Positions 42,037-51,701 of a DNA stretch of 64,000 nucleotides are shown piece after piece. The translations under genes and the position numbers were made by a program. Numbering within the stretch: the first letter of the stretch is position 1; each line of letters opens with the position of its first letter. This DNA comes from JAVKBW01 sp040222995 (GTDB lineage: Bacteria; Pseudomonadota; Alphaproteobacteria; UBA8366; Aestuariispiraceae). The notes under the pieces were generated by a model. That model made no database searches. It had not been told where the DNA came from and saw only the letters and a list, made by a program, of their open reading frames with translations. Location: NCBI GenBank assembly GCA_040222995.1, contig JAVKBW010000039.1, forward strand, positions 124,001-188,000, read 5' to 3'.

Positions 42037-43269
42037 TCACAAGTCGGACGCTTTTGCATCCTTCAGCGCATCGATGACCCGGTCGATATCGGACAACTCG
42101 TTGTAGATGTATGTCGAAAGGCGCATCCACATTCGCCCGTCAAAGGCCTGGATATCGACTTCCAGATTGTGGCGGTCGCGAATCTGGGTGCGCAGGGCAT
42201 CGGCAACCGGCTGTTTCGCACGGCCGAACGATGCGGGAAGCGCGACGGACGCCATGAAGCCCGTCAGTTCAGGCGGCGTGCCGATTTCCGTATCCAGGTG
42301 GCCCGCAAGTTTTTCGGCGCTGTCCCACGCCAGCGCACTGCAATAGTCCGCGATCCGCCCTTCCCCGTATCCGGCGCGAAATGAAATCGCATCAGGCACG
42401 GTAAGGTAGGGCGTAAAGTCCTTTGTTCCCGGCCAGTCGAAGGCCGGAAGGTAGCCGTCCGCCACGAAATGGCTGATCGTCGTTGGCCGGACACGGGCCT
42501 GGCGGGCCGGTTCCGTCCAAAGGAAGGCCGCCCCCCGTGCCGTTCCCATCCATTTGTGGCAGTTCCCGGTGTACCAGCTGACACCCAGGCTTGCGATATC
42601 AAGCTCCAGCATGCCGGGCGCATGCGCGCCGTCGACCAGGACCGGGATGCCGCGATCCCCGAAGACCTCGGCAATTTCGGCGACGGGAAGAATGACCGCG
42701 GATTTCGACGTGATGTGGTCGATCACCAGCAGGCGGGTTCGCGGTGTGATCGCCGCTTCCAGCGTGTCGATGATCTGTTCTGCGCTTTGGATCGGATAGT
42801 CGATGGATTCCACCACCAGCCGGGATTCGGCCCTGTCGCACACGAATTCCAGTGTGCGCATGACCGCCCCATAGGTCAGGTTCGTCGTCAGCACCTCGTC
42901 GCCCGGAAACAGCACCAGCGAACGAAGCACCGCATTGATCGCCGTCGATGCATTGTCCAGAAAGACGATGTCGTTTCCGTCCGCACCGACATACCCGCCC
43001 AGCGCCTGTGCCGTCTGGCGCAGAAGCGGTTGAAGTTCGGCCTTCATGAAACGCGACGGCTGGCCCTCAATCCTCTCCCGCCAGGTCTGCGCCGACGCCA
43101 TGACAGGGCGCGATGTCGCGCCGAAAGCCCCGTGGTTGAGGTAGGTAACGCCGCTTTCGATCAGAAAGTCAGCCCGCGCCCGCGCGCCGAATGGTTTGCC
43201 GGATTCGGTGTCGGAATCGTTCGGCGCGGCCGGTGAGTCCGGTCCGTTATCGGGGGCTATTTGATTCAA
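42037..43269 (-). CDS. Class V PLP aminotransferase, isopenicillin-N-epimerase-like
   Basis: The 410-residue protein has a 30-residue acidic tail, then the fold: YLNHGAFGATS, FLDNASTAINAVLRSLV, PLP-contacting Asp213 in LVDGAHAPG, and the PLP lysine Lys239 in WYTGNCHKWMG. The family includes epimerases, ergothioneine EgtE-like lyases and cysteine desulfurases; the reaction is unknown. The start appears to be TTG at 43269 since no in-frame ATG or GTG lies before the conserved core. It reads the same way as the MoxR operon after an 87-nt gap. Confidence 0.82.
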   Translation of the reverse strand: MNQIAPDNGPDSPAAPNDSDTESGKPFGARARADFLIESGVTYLNHGAFGATSRPVMASAQTWRERIEGQPSRFMKAELQPLLRQTAQALGGYVGADGNDIVFLDNASTAINAVLRSLVLFPGDEVLTTNLTYGAVMRTLEFVCDRAESRLVVESIDYPIQSAEQIIDTLEAAITPRTRLLVIDHITSKSAVILPVAEIAEVFGDRGIPVLVDGAHAPGMLELDIASLGVSWYTGNCHKWMGTARGAAFLWTEPARQARVRPTTISHFVADGYLPAFDWPGTKDFTPYLTVPDAISFRAGYGEGRIADYCSALAWDSAEKLAGHLDTEIGTPPELTGFMASVALPASFGRAKQPVADALRTQIRDRHNLEVDIQAFDGRMWMRLSTYIYNELSDIDRVIDALKDAKASDL

Positions 43270-43356
43270 TGAGGTGCCGTCACATGCAGTTCAAACGAAG
43301 GCGAAAGCTTCAAATGCTGTCACCTTTCCGTCAAGTATTTAACAATTGCATTTTGC

Positions 43357-45447
43357 CTATTGCGCTTCCCGGCGCCACGCAAAGGCAAGCCCCGCGGCCA
43401 CCAGGGCAAGAAGAAACCACCCCGGCAGCAATGCGGCGGAATCCAATCCCACCACCGTATAGTCGCCGTTTCTGCGTAAACCGACCCAATCGCTACCGGA
43501 TGTCGGTCGATCCGTAGAGACGCGGCGCACGGAGATGGGGTCGCTTGCGTCAAATCGATGCAGCCCGCCGCCGCTGTCCGCCACCGGCCCGGCCAGAAGC
43601 CGGTCCGTCGATGTCAGGTCAGACACCTCGCGCGCGTTCAGCGACCCCGCGGCCACGCGCACGGTTCTGTCCCCCAAGCCAACCTCGTACAAACCGTTCT
43701 GGGTCAGCGGCAGGGACCCGGAAAACACGCCGTCGGTCAGCGGTTCCAGTTGCGCCTGCGCCACGGTGCCGTCCGGTTGTTCGACGGTCGCGGTCAGATT
43801 GTCCCCCACATCGTCCAGCGTCCGCAGGCGGATTTCCAGCCGGTCGTTCCGGACTTCGGCGCTCAGGTCCTCTTCTTCCAGCTCCGGTTCCTGCATCAGC
43901 CAGTGCGACAGCCGCCGCATCAGTTCGGCATAGGGGCCGCCGCCTTCATAACCACGCGCCCAAAGCCAGATATGGTCGCTGCTGATCTGTGCGACGCGCC
44001 CCTCGCCGACACGGTCCAGCGACAGCAACGGCTGATCGTTCAGGCCGGTCATCACAACATCCCCCGACCGGCTTGCCACATCGACCTGGCGCAACCACGC
44101 CCCCCAGCGCGGTTCGTCGTCGGGCCCGGCGAAACTGCGCGGCCCGCCCGGCAGGGATGCGGTGACCGGATGCCGCCGTCCGCGTTCGGTCAGCATCGGG
44201 CGAAACACACCTTCGCTGATGCTGTCCAGCGGTTCCAGCGGAAGAACCTCCCCAAGCGGGCTGCGATACAAGCTGAAAGGCCCGGCAAAGCCCGGACCGG
44301 CCGCGTCCAGAAGGGCGCCGCCGTCATAGATATAGTCCACCACATTCGCCAGATAGACGGATGGAAGAACCCCGCGCCGCCGGTAATTGTCAAAAACGAT
44401 CAGGTCGAAATCGTTCAGTTTCACTTCGAACAACTCGCGGGTCGGAAATGCGATCAGCGACAGTTCGTTGATGGGGGTTCCATCCTGTTTTTCCGGCGGC
44501 CGCAGGATCGTGAAGTGGACCAGATCCACCGACGGGTCGGACTTCAGCAGATTTCGCCAGGTTCGTTCGCCGGGGTGCGGTTCCCCGCTGATCAACAGAA
44601 CCCGAAGCCGGTCCCGAACGCCGTTGATCGCCGCCAGCGCCGTGTTGTTGCGCGTCGACAGTTCCTCGGGCAGGTCCGGTACGCTGAGTTCGACCACCGT
44701 CGCCCCTCGCCGTTGCAGGGCGATTTCAATTGTCACGTCTTCGTTGAACGGAATGCGGTTCAGCCGCTGCGCTTCCCCGTCCACGCTCAGGCTCGCGCGA
44801 ATACTATCGCCGGCCGTGGCGGTCGGATCATCGACACGGATCACCATCTCGAACGGTTCGCCGACGATGGCAAAGCTTGGATATTCGACAATCCGAATAC
44901 GCCGGTCCGGGATGCCGGGATCACCGATCAAGACGGCATGAAGGGGTCCGTCCGGAAGCCCGCCCAACTGGTCCGCGTCATGAATCTGGCCGTCCGTGAC
45001 AAGAATGCTGCCGGCGTAGCGCCGGTCCGGCACGTCGGCCAGTGCGGTGCGAACCGCTTCCAGCAGGGTCGTGCCCCGGTCACTTTCAGCAATGCTGTCG
45101 TGGCGCAAGATGACTTCGCGCACATCCAGTCCCGGTTCGTGACGGGACAAGGACTGGCGCAGGACCTCGGCGGCGGCGCGCGTCTGTTCAATCCGTCCGG
45201 CGATTTCCTGCGATGGTGTTTCATCGACAATCAGAAGCGCGACATCGGCATTCGGTTCGCGGCGTTCCTGATGCAATGTCGGGTTGGCAAGCCCGGCCAG
45301 GATTACCGCCGCCACGCCTGTGCGAACCCATGCGGCAGGCACACCTCGCCAGAACAGGAACGCCGATGCCAGCGCCCACACGCCCGCGATGACCAGAATG
45401 GTCCATAAAGGAATGAACGGGGCGAAGTCGATCGAATAGCCGGTCAT
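43357..45447 (-). CDS. Membrane protein with class I glutamine-amidotransferase-like fold, MoxR operon member
   Basis: The 696-residue protein has two N-terminal membrane helices (about 11-28 and 38-52), a von-Willebrand-like region (about 65-180, VALLIVDETPSQE and SILVTDGQIHDA), a beta-rich middle, and a Rossmann-like GATase fold (about 280-420, LRVLLISGEPHPGERTWRNLL, DLIVFDNYRRRG). A C-terminal helix ends the protein (about 672-690). It is the fourth gene of MoxR-DUF58-BatA/DUF4159-GATase, 1 nt from the upstream stop. In related operons these membrane proteins are thought to be clients of MoxR ATPases. Confidence 0.8.
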   Translation of the reverse strand: MTGYSIDFAPFIPLWTILVIAGVWALASAFLFWRGVPAAWVRTGVAAVILAGLANPTLHQERREPNADVALLIVDETPSQEIAGRIEQTRAAAEVLRQSLSRHEPGLDVREVILRHDSIAESDRGTTLLEAVRTALADVPDRRYAGSILVTDGQIHDADQLGGLPDGPLHAVLIGDPGIPDRRIRIVEYPSFAIVGEPFEMVIRVDDPTATAGDSIRASLSVDGEAQRLNRIPFNEDVTIEIALQRRGATVVELSVPDLPEELSTRNNTALAAINGVRDRLRVLLISGEPHPGERTWRNLLKSDPSVDLVHFTILRPPEKQDGTPINELSLIAFPTRELFEVKLNDFDLIVFDNYRRRGVLPSVYLANVVDYIYDGGALLDAAGPGFAGPFSLYRSPLGEVLPLEPLDSISEGVFRPMLTERGRRHPVTASLPGGPRSFAGPDDEPRWGAWLRQVDVASRSGDVVMTGLNDQPLLSLDRVGEGRVAQISSDHIWLWARGYEGGGPYAELMRRLSHWLMQEPELEEEDLSAEVRNDRLEIRLRTLDDVGDNLTATVEQPDGTVAQAQLEPLTDGVFSGSLPLTQNGLYEVGLGDRTVRVAAGSLNAREVSDLTSTDRLLAGPVADSGGGLHRFDASDPISVRRVSTDRPTSGSDWVGLRRNGDYTVVGLDSAALLPGWFLLALVAAGLAFAWRREAQ

Positions 45448-45448
45448 T

Positions 45449-48175
45449 TTATTGACCCAGCCTTTCCAGGATCGACGGGACGTGAACCTGATCCGATTTG
45501 TAGTTCCCGGTCAGCGTATACATCACAAGGTTCACACCGAACCGATAGGCCAGTTCACGTTGGGCCTCACCGCCATTCCCGATCGGCAGAAGGGGCCGTC
45601 CCGAATTGTCCAGCGCCCAGGCTGCCGCCCAGTCCGCACTTCCCACAACAACGGGGGAAACGCCGTCGTTGGTTGTATTGCCGCCTTCTTCCACCCAGAC
45701 GACCCCTTCCGACCAGCGGCCGGGGAAAAAGTCCATCAGATAGAAACTGCGGGTCAGGACATGGTCCGCCGGAACCGCGATCAGTGGTGGAATGTCCAGC
45801 GACCGGACAATTTCCCTCATCGCATCAGACGCCGTTCGGGTCTGGGTGTTGATCAGGTAACCGTCGCGGGTATCGAACAGGACCATGCCGCCGGCGGCCA
45901 TATAACGGTTTATCCTGTCCGCCGTGGGCGCGGGCAAACGGCCCTGATCTTCCAGCACCGGCCAGTACAAAAGCGGATAGAAAGCGATTTCATCCCGGTC
46001 GATATCAACGCCGACCGGCGGGCCCGGTTCAACCGCCGTGCGGTTGGTCAGGACCTGGCTCAACCCCTGAAGCCCGGCGGCGCTGATGCGGTCCACCTCT
46101 TCATCGCCGGTCAGGACATAGGCGAAGGTCGTCGCCAATGCGCCGGGGGGAACTGCTGCATCCTGCGCCATCGCCGGATCGGCCGGCTGAAGGAAGACGC
46201 CCAGCAATATTGCCGCCGCAGCGCCCGCACCGCGGGACCGCGACAGGCCGGCATAGCCGCGCATGACCGTGGTGATGACGGTGTCCAGCGTCAGAAGAAG
46301 CAATGCTGCCAACAGCAGATAGGGGGTGATCGGGACTTCTTCGGCCTTCGCGAAATCGGTTACGACGGCCCCTGCCGGATACGATCCCATGGCGACCGGG
46401 TCCTCCAGGAACCCGCCCAGGTTCAGGGCGACCCGCGCTTCTTCCGTACCATAGAAACCAGGCGGCAATTCGGCGGACAATTCCGTCAGGTCCGATACAC
46501 GCGACGAAAGCGGTCGCGCCGAAGCCTGCGGCGCGGAAAGCCGCCCGAACCCGTCCAATGTATCCAGCGGGTAATAGATGGTGTCGTCGCCGCCAGGATC
46601 AGCCGCCCCCTGGCCCAGCCGCATCAGGCGTTCCAGCATTTCAACGAACATCCCGGACAGCGCCAGATCCGACCATTCGGTGTTTGCCGTCGTGTGGATC
46701 AGAACCAGCCAGCCGTCGCCACGCTGTTCGGCGGTGACCAGCGGCGTGTCGTCTTCCAGGCGCATCCAGGTTTTCGCATCCAGATCCAGCGACGGTTCCG
46801 CCAGGACCTGACGGGAAATCGTGATATCCCCGGCGATGCGCATACCCGCAAAGGGGCCGCTGTCCGCGACGCTTCCGATTCGCGCGGGTTCGGTCCATTG
46901 CATGGCACCGGTCAGCTGACGCCCCCCGCCCCGCAGACGAACCGGCGTCAGAAGGTCGTCCGGCGCGGCGGCCAGACGCGGCCCGGCGAAACGGATGGCG
47001 ACCCCGCCATCGTCAAGCCAGCCGTCCAACAGGTCCCGCGATTCACTGTCCAGCACCGTATCGTCGGGCAGAATCAAAACCGCGCGGTCCTGATCCAGGA
47101 GTTCGTCGACGCGCCCGCGCCCTAACGATCCCCAGGGCTGCAACGCGCGATCCAGGAAATAAATCTCCGAAAGGAGCGGCAGCACCTCACGGCTTCCGAT
47201 ATCCGCAACGATACCGACGGGCCTGCGGCTCCAGCGGCGGTCAATCAGTGCGGTCGCCGCCGCACCCGGCCTGTTTTCGACCACAAGTCTGGCAATTTCG
47301 TTCCTGATATCCAGCGGCAGGTCGAAAGCCGTCGTTCCACGAAGGTCGCCAGCACCCAGAGTAATGTCGCGGCGCGCCAGCGGTCGGCCGTTTTCAGCAA
47401 ATGCGATCACCGCCAGATCCAGCGGGATGCCCGCTTCCGGCCGAAGGATATCAACGGACATCTGTGCGGACGCCGCCGACGGGGGACGCAGGACGATGGG
47501 TCCGGCGGAAAGATCCGGCGCCAAGACGGTCAGGGACCCGGCCCGCGAAAGTATCTCCGATAGGGTCTGTGCGCCGTCGCTGTCCAACCCGTCCGTGAAC
47601 CAGAAAATGTCGGCGCTGCCGGCGTCTTCGATCAGGTTCTGTGCGGCAGATGCCATTGCCACCCGATCAACCGGCCACGGTTTGGGTTCCAGCGCGCCCA
47701 ATGCTTCCCGCGTTTCGGCCGCACCCTGCAGCCGCAGCGGTTCCAGCACATCGCCGCTGGCAGGCGGCGCACCGGTTATCAGGTAGACCGGTCGCCCCGC
47801 CCGTTCCGCCGCATTCACTACAGCGACCGCCCGTTCGATGCGCTGATCCCATTCCGGCGCGGCGGCCCAGCCATCGTCGATGACGATCGCGACCGGACCA
47901 CCCGCGCCCAACGTCCAGTCGGGGTTCAGGATCGGCCGGGCGGCGGCGACAATCAGCAAAGTGACCAGACCCAGGCGCAGAAACACCAGCCACCAGGGCG
48001 CGGCCCTGGGCACGGTTTCTTCCCCCCTTAATCCGAACAGCAGCCGGATCGCCGGGAACGGCATAAAGCGCGGGGCCGGCGGCACAAGCCGCAACAGCCA
48101 CCACAGAAGCGGCAGCGCGGCCAGCGCGGTCAGAAGCCAGGGGCTTGCGAACAGGACCGGACCCATGGACAGCAT
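45449..48175 (-). CDS. BatA/aerotolerance-like membrane protein with C-terminal DUF4159
   Basis: The 908-residue protein starts at ATG 48175 (5 nt after the DUF58 stop, with GGGGGTAGG ahead). The N-terminal segment (LFASPWLLTALAALPLLWWLL) and PWWLVFLRLGLVTLLIVAAARP are BatA-type helices. A vWA-like region (about 85-250) follows with IVIDDGWAAAPEWDQR. Two helices near 615-660 precede a C-terminal domain (about 700-908: DEIAFYPLLYWPVLEDQG, MVLFDTRDG) matching DUF4159. It sits with MoxR and DUF58 in one operon. The function is envelope stress or protein maturation by analogy only. Confidence 0.83.
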   Translation of the reverse strand: MLSMGPVLFASPWLLTALAALPLLWWLLRLVPPAPRFMPFPAIRLLFGLRGEETVPRAAPWWLVFLRLGLVTLLIVAAARPILNPDWTLGAGGPVAIVIDDGWAAAPEWDQRIERAVAVVNAAERAGRPVYLITGAPPASGDVLEPLRLQGAAETREALGALEPKPWPVDRVAMASAAQNLIEDAGSADIFWFTDGLDSDGAQTLSEILSRAGSLTVLAPDLSAGPIVLRPPSAASAQMSVDILRPEAGIPLDLAVIAFAENGRPLARRDITLGAGDLRGTTAFDLPLDIRNEIARLVVENRPGAAATALIDRRWSRRPVGIVADIGSREVLPLLSEIYFLDRALQPWGSLGRGRVDELLDQDRAVLILPDDTVLDSESRDLLDGWLDDGGVAIRFAGPRLAAAPDDLLTPVRLRGGGRQLTGAMQWTEPARIGSVADSGPFAGMRIAGDITISRQVLAEPSLDLDAKTWMRLEDDTPLVTAEQRGDGWLVLIHTTANTEWSDLALSGMFVEMLERLMRLGQGAADPGGDDTIYYPLDTLDGFGRLSAPQASARPLSSRVSDLTELSAELPPGFYGTEEARVALNLGGFLEDPVAMGSYPAGAVVTDFAKAEEVPITPYLLLAALLLLTLDTVITTVMRGYAGLSRSRGAGAAAAILLGVFLQPADPAMAQDAAVPPGALATTFAYVLTGDEEVDRISAAGLQGLSQVLTNRTAVEPGPPVGVDIDRDEIAFYPLLYWPVLEDQGRLPAPTADRINRYMAAGGMVLFDTRDGYLINTQTRTASDAMREIVRSLDIPPLIAVPADHVLTRSFYLMDFFPGRWSEGVVWVEEGGNTTNDGVSPVVVGSADWAAAWALDNSGRPLLPIGNGGEAQRELAYRFGVNLVMYTLTGNYKSDQVHVPSILERLGQ

Positions 48176-48180
48176 CAGGC

Positions 48181-49089
48181 CTACCCCCGTGCTTCCGTCA
48201 GGGCGATGAACAGCGCCATCATGCCGGCTTCGGCAGATGTGCCGGAATGATGGACCAGAAGGTCCCAACCGGATGCGCGCGCAATTCGCCGAAGTGCCGT
48301 ACGGTGCGCCTGCAGGCGGTTCTTATAGCCGGGGCGAAGTTGTTCGACCTTCTCCGCAAGGAAATGCCCTTCATCTTCCAGCCCGTGGAAGCGGACACGT
48401 CCCGAAAAGGGCAACTCCTCCTCCGCCGGATCCAGGACCTGCACCGCGATCCCGCGCACATGCTGTTCTGCGAACTCCGAAAAGCGTGCTTCCAGGTCTT
48501 CGATTGGCGACAGGAAATCGCTGAAAAGGATTGCCTGGGAATGTTTCGGCAGGTTGGCCGCCGGCGGCATTCCGCTTTCCGTGTCCGCCATCGAATAAAA
48601 ACGTTCAGCCAGCGCGCGCAGTCGCGCCTTCCCGCCGCTTGCCCGGCCGTCCACCCCCAGAAGGCCGATCCGTTCCCCGCCGCGAAGAAGCGCCTCTGCG
48701 GTGGCAAACATCAAAAGCTGTGCGCGGTCGCGCTTGGTATCGCGCACCGGTTTCGACCGGTAGTCCATGGACGGGCTGCCGTCGCACCAAAGCCAGACGC
48801 TTTGCGATGCCTCCCATTCCGATTCACGCACGAACAGCGAATCCGACCGCGCGGAACGCCGCCAGTCGATGGAATGCGAATTGTCCTGTTCGGAATAGGG
48901 TCGGTATTGCCAGAAGGATTCGCCCGTCCCGGTCCGGCGCCGCCCGTGGATACCCTGTGCGACGGTCGCGGCGACCCGTTCCGCGGCAATCAGAAGCGGT
49001 GGCAGGCCATCGCCGATTGCCTGCGCATCCCGGACCCGCATGGCAAGTGCGGCCGGATCATCCGCTTTTGACCGTAACGGTTCGCTCAT
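48181..49089 (-). CDS. DUF58 domain protein (vWA-like)
   Basis: The 302-residue protein has the DUF58 core: GTGESFWQYRPYSEQDNSHSIDWRRSARSD, then LWCDGSPSMDYRS (a MIDAS-like D-G-S-x-S pattern with D102-type acid). DUF58 proteins are paired with MoxR ATPases and may present substrates or act as metal-dependent scaffolds. Its start overlaps the MoxR stop (ATGA). It lacks membrane helices. Confidence 0.88.
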   Translation of the reverse strand: MSEPLRSKADDPAALAMRVRDAQAIGDGLPPLLIAAERVAATVAQGIHGRRRTGTGESFWQYRPYSEQDNSHSIDWRRSARSDSLFVRESEWEASQSVWLWCDGSPSMDYRSKPVRDTKRDRAQLLMFATAEALLRGGERIGLLGVDGRASGGKARLRALAERFYSMADTESGMPPAANLPKHSQAILFSDFLSPIEDLEARFSEFAEQHVRGIAVQVLDPAEEELPFSGRVRFHGLEDEGHFLAEKVEQLRPGYKNRLQAHRTALRRIARASGWDLLVHHSGTSAEAGMMALFIALTEARG

Positions 49090-50123
49090 AGGCTGGCGGT
49101 CACCATTTCGTCGATCGTGGAATCGATGTCATGCCCTTCGGCCCGGGCGGCAAAGGTCAGGGCCATGCGATGGCGCAGAACCGGCTTTGCCAGTGCCTCG
49201 ACATCATCGGCCGACGGTGCCAGCCGCCCCTGAAGCAGGGCGCGGGCGCGACAGGCCAACATCAGCGCCTGACTGGCGCGCGGCCCCGGACCCCAGGAAA
49301 TACGGTCCGGCACGAAATCAAGGGCACTGGTTTCCGGGCGCCCGTTCCGCACCAGCGTCAGGATGGCGTCGACAACGCTTTCGCCCACCGGAACCTGCCG
49401 CGCCAGCGTCTGTGCATGCTTCAGTTCCGCCGCGTTCATGGTCTCCGACACGGTGGACAGCGCCACCCCCGTCGTCTTCAGGACGATTTCGCGTTCCGCC
49501 TCATGTTCGGGATAGAAGATGCTGACCTGACACAGGAAACGGTCCAGCTGCGCTTCGGGCAGGGGATAGGTCCCTTCCTGTTCGATCGGGTTCTGGGTTG
49601 CAAGGACGTGGAACGGGTCCGGCAGCGGATGGGATTCCCCGGCTACGGTGACGGTGTTTTCCTGCATCGCCTGCAACAGCGCAGACTGGGTCCGGGGGCT
49701 GGCGCGGTTGATTTCGTCGCCCATCAGAAGCTGCGTGAAAACGGGTCCCGGCAGAAAGCGGAAGGACCGCCGTCCGGTATCGTCCTGATCCAGGACTTCG
49801 GACCCCAGAATGTCCGCCGGCATCAGGTCCGGCGTGAATTGAACGCGCCTGGTATCCAGCCCAAGGACACGGCTCAACGTGTCGACCAGCAGCGTCTTTC
49901 CAAGCCCCGGGACCCCAACCAGAAGGACGTGCCCCCCAGCCAGAATTGTCGTCAGAACCTCATCGACGACGCGATCCTGGCCGAAGAACACCCGTTTGAT
50001 CTGCTGTCTGACCGCATCAAGGTTTTCCCCGACCCGCTCCATATCTTCCACCAGCGCACTGGCACGGCTTTCGGCGGCCGCCTCGCGCGCATTGGACTGG
50101 GTTTCGTCACTCTTTCCGGTCAC
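49086..50123 (-). CDS. MoxR-family AAA ATPase
   Basis: The 345-residue ATPase has Walker A GVPGLGKTLL, Walker B MGDEINRASPRTQSALLQAM, sensor and arginine motifs (ATQNPIEQEGTYPLPEAQLDRFL). It begins with GTG at 50123 after AAGGGAGTAGG. MoxR ATPases remodel or mature partner proteins encoded beside them. It is the first gene of the envelope operon and is divergent from the DUF1285 gene (69 nt). Confidence 0.94.
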   Translation of the reverse strand: MTGKSDETQSNAREAAAESRASALVEDMERVGENLDAVRQQIKRVFFGQDRVVDEVLTTILAGGHVLLVGVPGLGKTLLVDTLSRVLGLDTRRVQFTPDLMPADILGSEVLDQDDTGRRSFRFLPGPVFTQLLMGDEINRASPRTQSALLQAMQENTVTVAGESHPLPDPFHVLATQNPIEQEGTYPLPEAQLDRFLCQVSIFYPEHEAEREIVLKTTGVALSTVSETMNAAELKHAQTLARQVPVGESVVDAILTLVRNGRPETSALDFVPDRISWGPGPRASQALMLACRARALLQGRLAPSADDVEALAKPVLRHRMALTFAARAEGHDIDSTIDEMVTASL

Positions 50124-50192
50124 GCGGCCCTACTCCCTTGCTTTTGGATCCGATCCTGCCACATCTTCGAATCAAAGGATGATGCCGGACCG

Positions 50193-50750
50193 ATGCGGAA
50201 ACAAGACTTGAATAGGAAAAGTCTCAAGGAGTTGATGGCGACGGGCGAAGGCCTTACCGGCTTCGACTGGCCGGAACGCTATACGGACTTCGACATCCGG
50301 ATTCTGCGCGACGGAACCTGGACCTATAAGGGCGATCCGATCCGGCGCCTGAAGCTGTGTCAGCTTTTTTCGACCGTCCTTCAGCGGGACGAAGAAGGAA
50401 CCTATTGGCTGGTCACACCCGGGGAACGCGGGCGTATCGATGTCGAAGACGTACCCTTCAATGCAGTTGAACTGAAGGCCGAGGACGGGGATGACGGACC
50501 GGTCCTGCATTTTCGGACCAATCTCGACTATTGGGTGCGTGCGGATGCGGACCATCCGATTCGCGTGGAAAGCGATCCGGCTTCCGACGAACCGTCCCCC
50601 TATATAATGGTCCGCGACGGGTTGGAGGCGCTGATTGCGCGGCCTGTCTTCTATGACCTGGTCGACAGGGCGCGCGGTGTGGAAACCGCGGACGGCACGG
50701 AGTATTTTGTCGAAAGCGCGGGCACCCCGTTCCTGCTTGGTCGCGTGTAG
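50193..50750 (+). CDS. DUF1285 family protein
   Basis: The 185-residue protein reads from ATG 50193 (MRKQDLNRKSLKEL); the frame is open far upstream but that part is antisense to moxR. The DUF1285 features are visible: DIRILRDGTWTYKGDPI, RLKLCQLFSTVLQRDEEG, and YWLVTPGERGRIDVEDVPF. The family is small and of uncertain function (some members are linked to membrane or sugar-phosphate metabolism). It begins an operon with Nudix, DUF6111, cca and an SGNH hydrolase. Confidence 0.85.
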   Translation: MRKQDLNRKSLKELMATGEGLTGFDWPERYTDFDIRILRDGTWTYKGDPIRRLKLCQLFSTVLQRDEEGTYWLVTPGERGRIDVEDVPFNAVELKAEDGDDGPVLHFRTNLDYWVRADADHPIRVESDPASDEPSPYIMVRDGLEALIARPVFYDLVDRARGVETADGTEYFVESAGTPFLLGRV

Positions 50751-50775
50751 GCGGAAAGGGACCTGGGATACAGTG

Positions 50776-51381
50776 ATGGATGTTGCCGAGCTTGAGCGCC
50801 GCCTGCGCGAGGGAACCGACCGAACAGAAACGCGCAGCGACTTCGACCTCAACCCCGGCATGAAGCCGATCCGGGATACGATCATCGAAGCGGCGGTCCT
50901 GATCCCGATCATCGCCCATTCGGATGGGCCCAGTGTCCTGATGACGGTCCGCACCCATCAGCTGAAGGACCATGCCGGCCAGGTCGCCTTTCCGGGCGGA
51001 CGGCGCGATCCGGGCGATGTCAGTCCGGAAGCAACCGCACTTCGCGAAACGGAAGAAGAGGTTGCCATTCCCCGCACCGCGATCCGTTCGATCGGGCGGC
51101 TGGCACCGTACAATACCAGAACGGGCTATCGTGTGATCCCCATCGTCGGCATAATCGAACCGCCGATCGCGCCGCGTCCGGAGCCGACGGAGGTGGACGA
51201 GATATTCGAGGTGCCGCTGAAATTTCTTCTGGACCGGCGGAACCATCAGCGTCATTCGCACGATGTCGCCGGGACAAGCCGTCAATTCTATGCAATGCCG
51301 TACGGCAGGTTCTATATATGGGGTGCAACCGCCGGCATGATCGTCAGTCTGGCGGATACGCTGGACCTTGAACGCCGTTAA
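50776..51381 (+). CDS. Nudix hydrolase, CoA-pyrophosphatase type (NudL-like)
   Basis: The 201-residue protein carries the Nudix box (GGRRDPGDVSPEATALRETEEEV: G-x5-E-x7-R-E-x2-E-E), with a CoA-diphosphatase-like flank (LKDHAGQVAFPGG). It probably cleaves CoA or related nucleoside diphosphates. The start ATG at 50776 is 26 nt after the DUF1285 stop. A longer frame from 50635 overlaps the previous gene and is not needed. Confidence 0.9.
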   Translation: MDVAELERRLREGTDRTETRSDFDLNPGMKPIRDTIIEAAVLIPIIAHSDGPSVLMTVRTHQLKDHAGQVAFPGGRRDPGDVSPEATALRETEEEVAIPRTAIRSIGRLAPYNTRTGYRVIPIVGIIEPPIAPRPEPTEVDEIFEVPLKFLLDRRNHQRHSHDVAGTSRQFYAMPYGRFYIWGATAGMIVSLADTLDLERR

Positions 51382-51391
51382 GGAGTCTTTT

Positions 51392-51700
51392 GTGGTAAGA
51401 ACCATCCTCAGCATTCTGATTCCCTTTATCCTGCCGTTCGTCTGTTTCGCAATCTGGTCCTGGTATGCGAACCGGAAGCGGGAAACGCTGGAACATGGCG
51501 AGGAACTGCAGAAATGGCAGACATGGCCCTGGGGACGGCTGATTCTGACGGGCGGGGTGCTGGTCATCATTTCCCTGGGGTTCCTGTTCTTCGGAAACGA
51601 TCCGATCCCGGAAGGTCGTTGGGTTCCGCCGACGGTGGTCGACGGCGTGGTCGTCCCGGGTCATTTCGAACCGATCGAGCCGTCGAACGACGACTGGTAG
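51392..51700 (+). CDS. DUF6111-like small membrane protein
   Basis: The 102-residue protein has two membrane helices (about 4-22, ILSILIPFILPFVCFAIWSW; about 48-66, LILTGGVLVIISLGFLFF) and a C-terminal soluble tail (GRWVPPTVVDGVVVPGHFEP). It resembles the DUF6111 proteins that occur beside cca in alphaproteobacteria. GTG at 51392 is the start because AAGGAG lies 6 nt ahead. Role unknown. Confidence 0.75.
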   Translation: MVRTILSILIPFILPFVCFAIWSWYANRKRETLEHGEELQKWQTWPWGRLILTGGVLVIISLGFLFFGNDPIPEGRWVPPTVVDGVVVPGHFEPIEPSNDDW

Positions 51701-51701
51701 C

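Noticed and set aside
43558..45408. Plus-strand ORF of 616 codons antisense to the GATase-like gene
   Set aside because: Composition (H, Q, R-rich) and lack of ribosome site mark it as a shadow; the minus frame has operon context and membrane helices.
49131..50192. Upstream extension of the DUF1285 frame
   Set aside because: Antisense to moxR; the DUF1285 fold begins at 50193.
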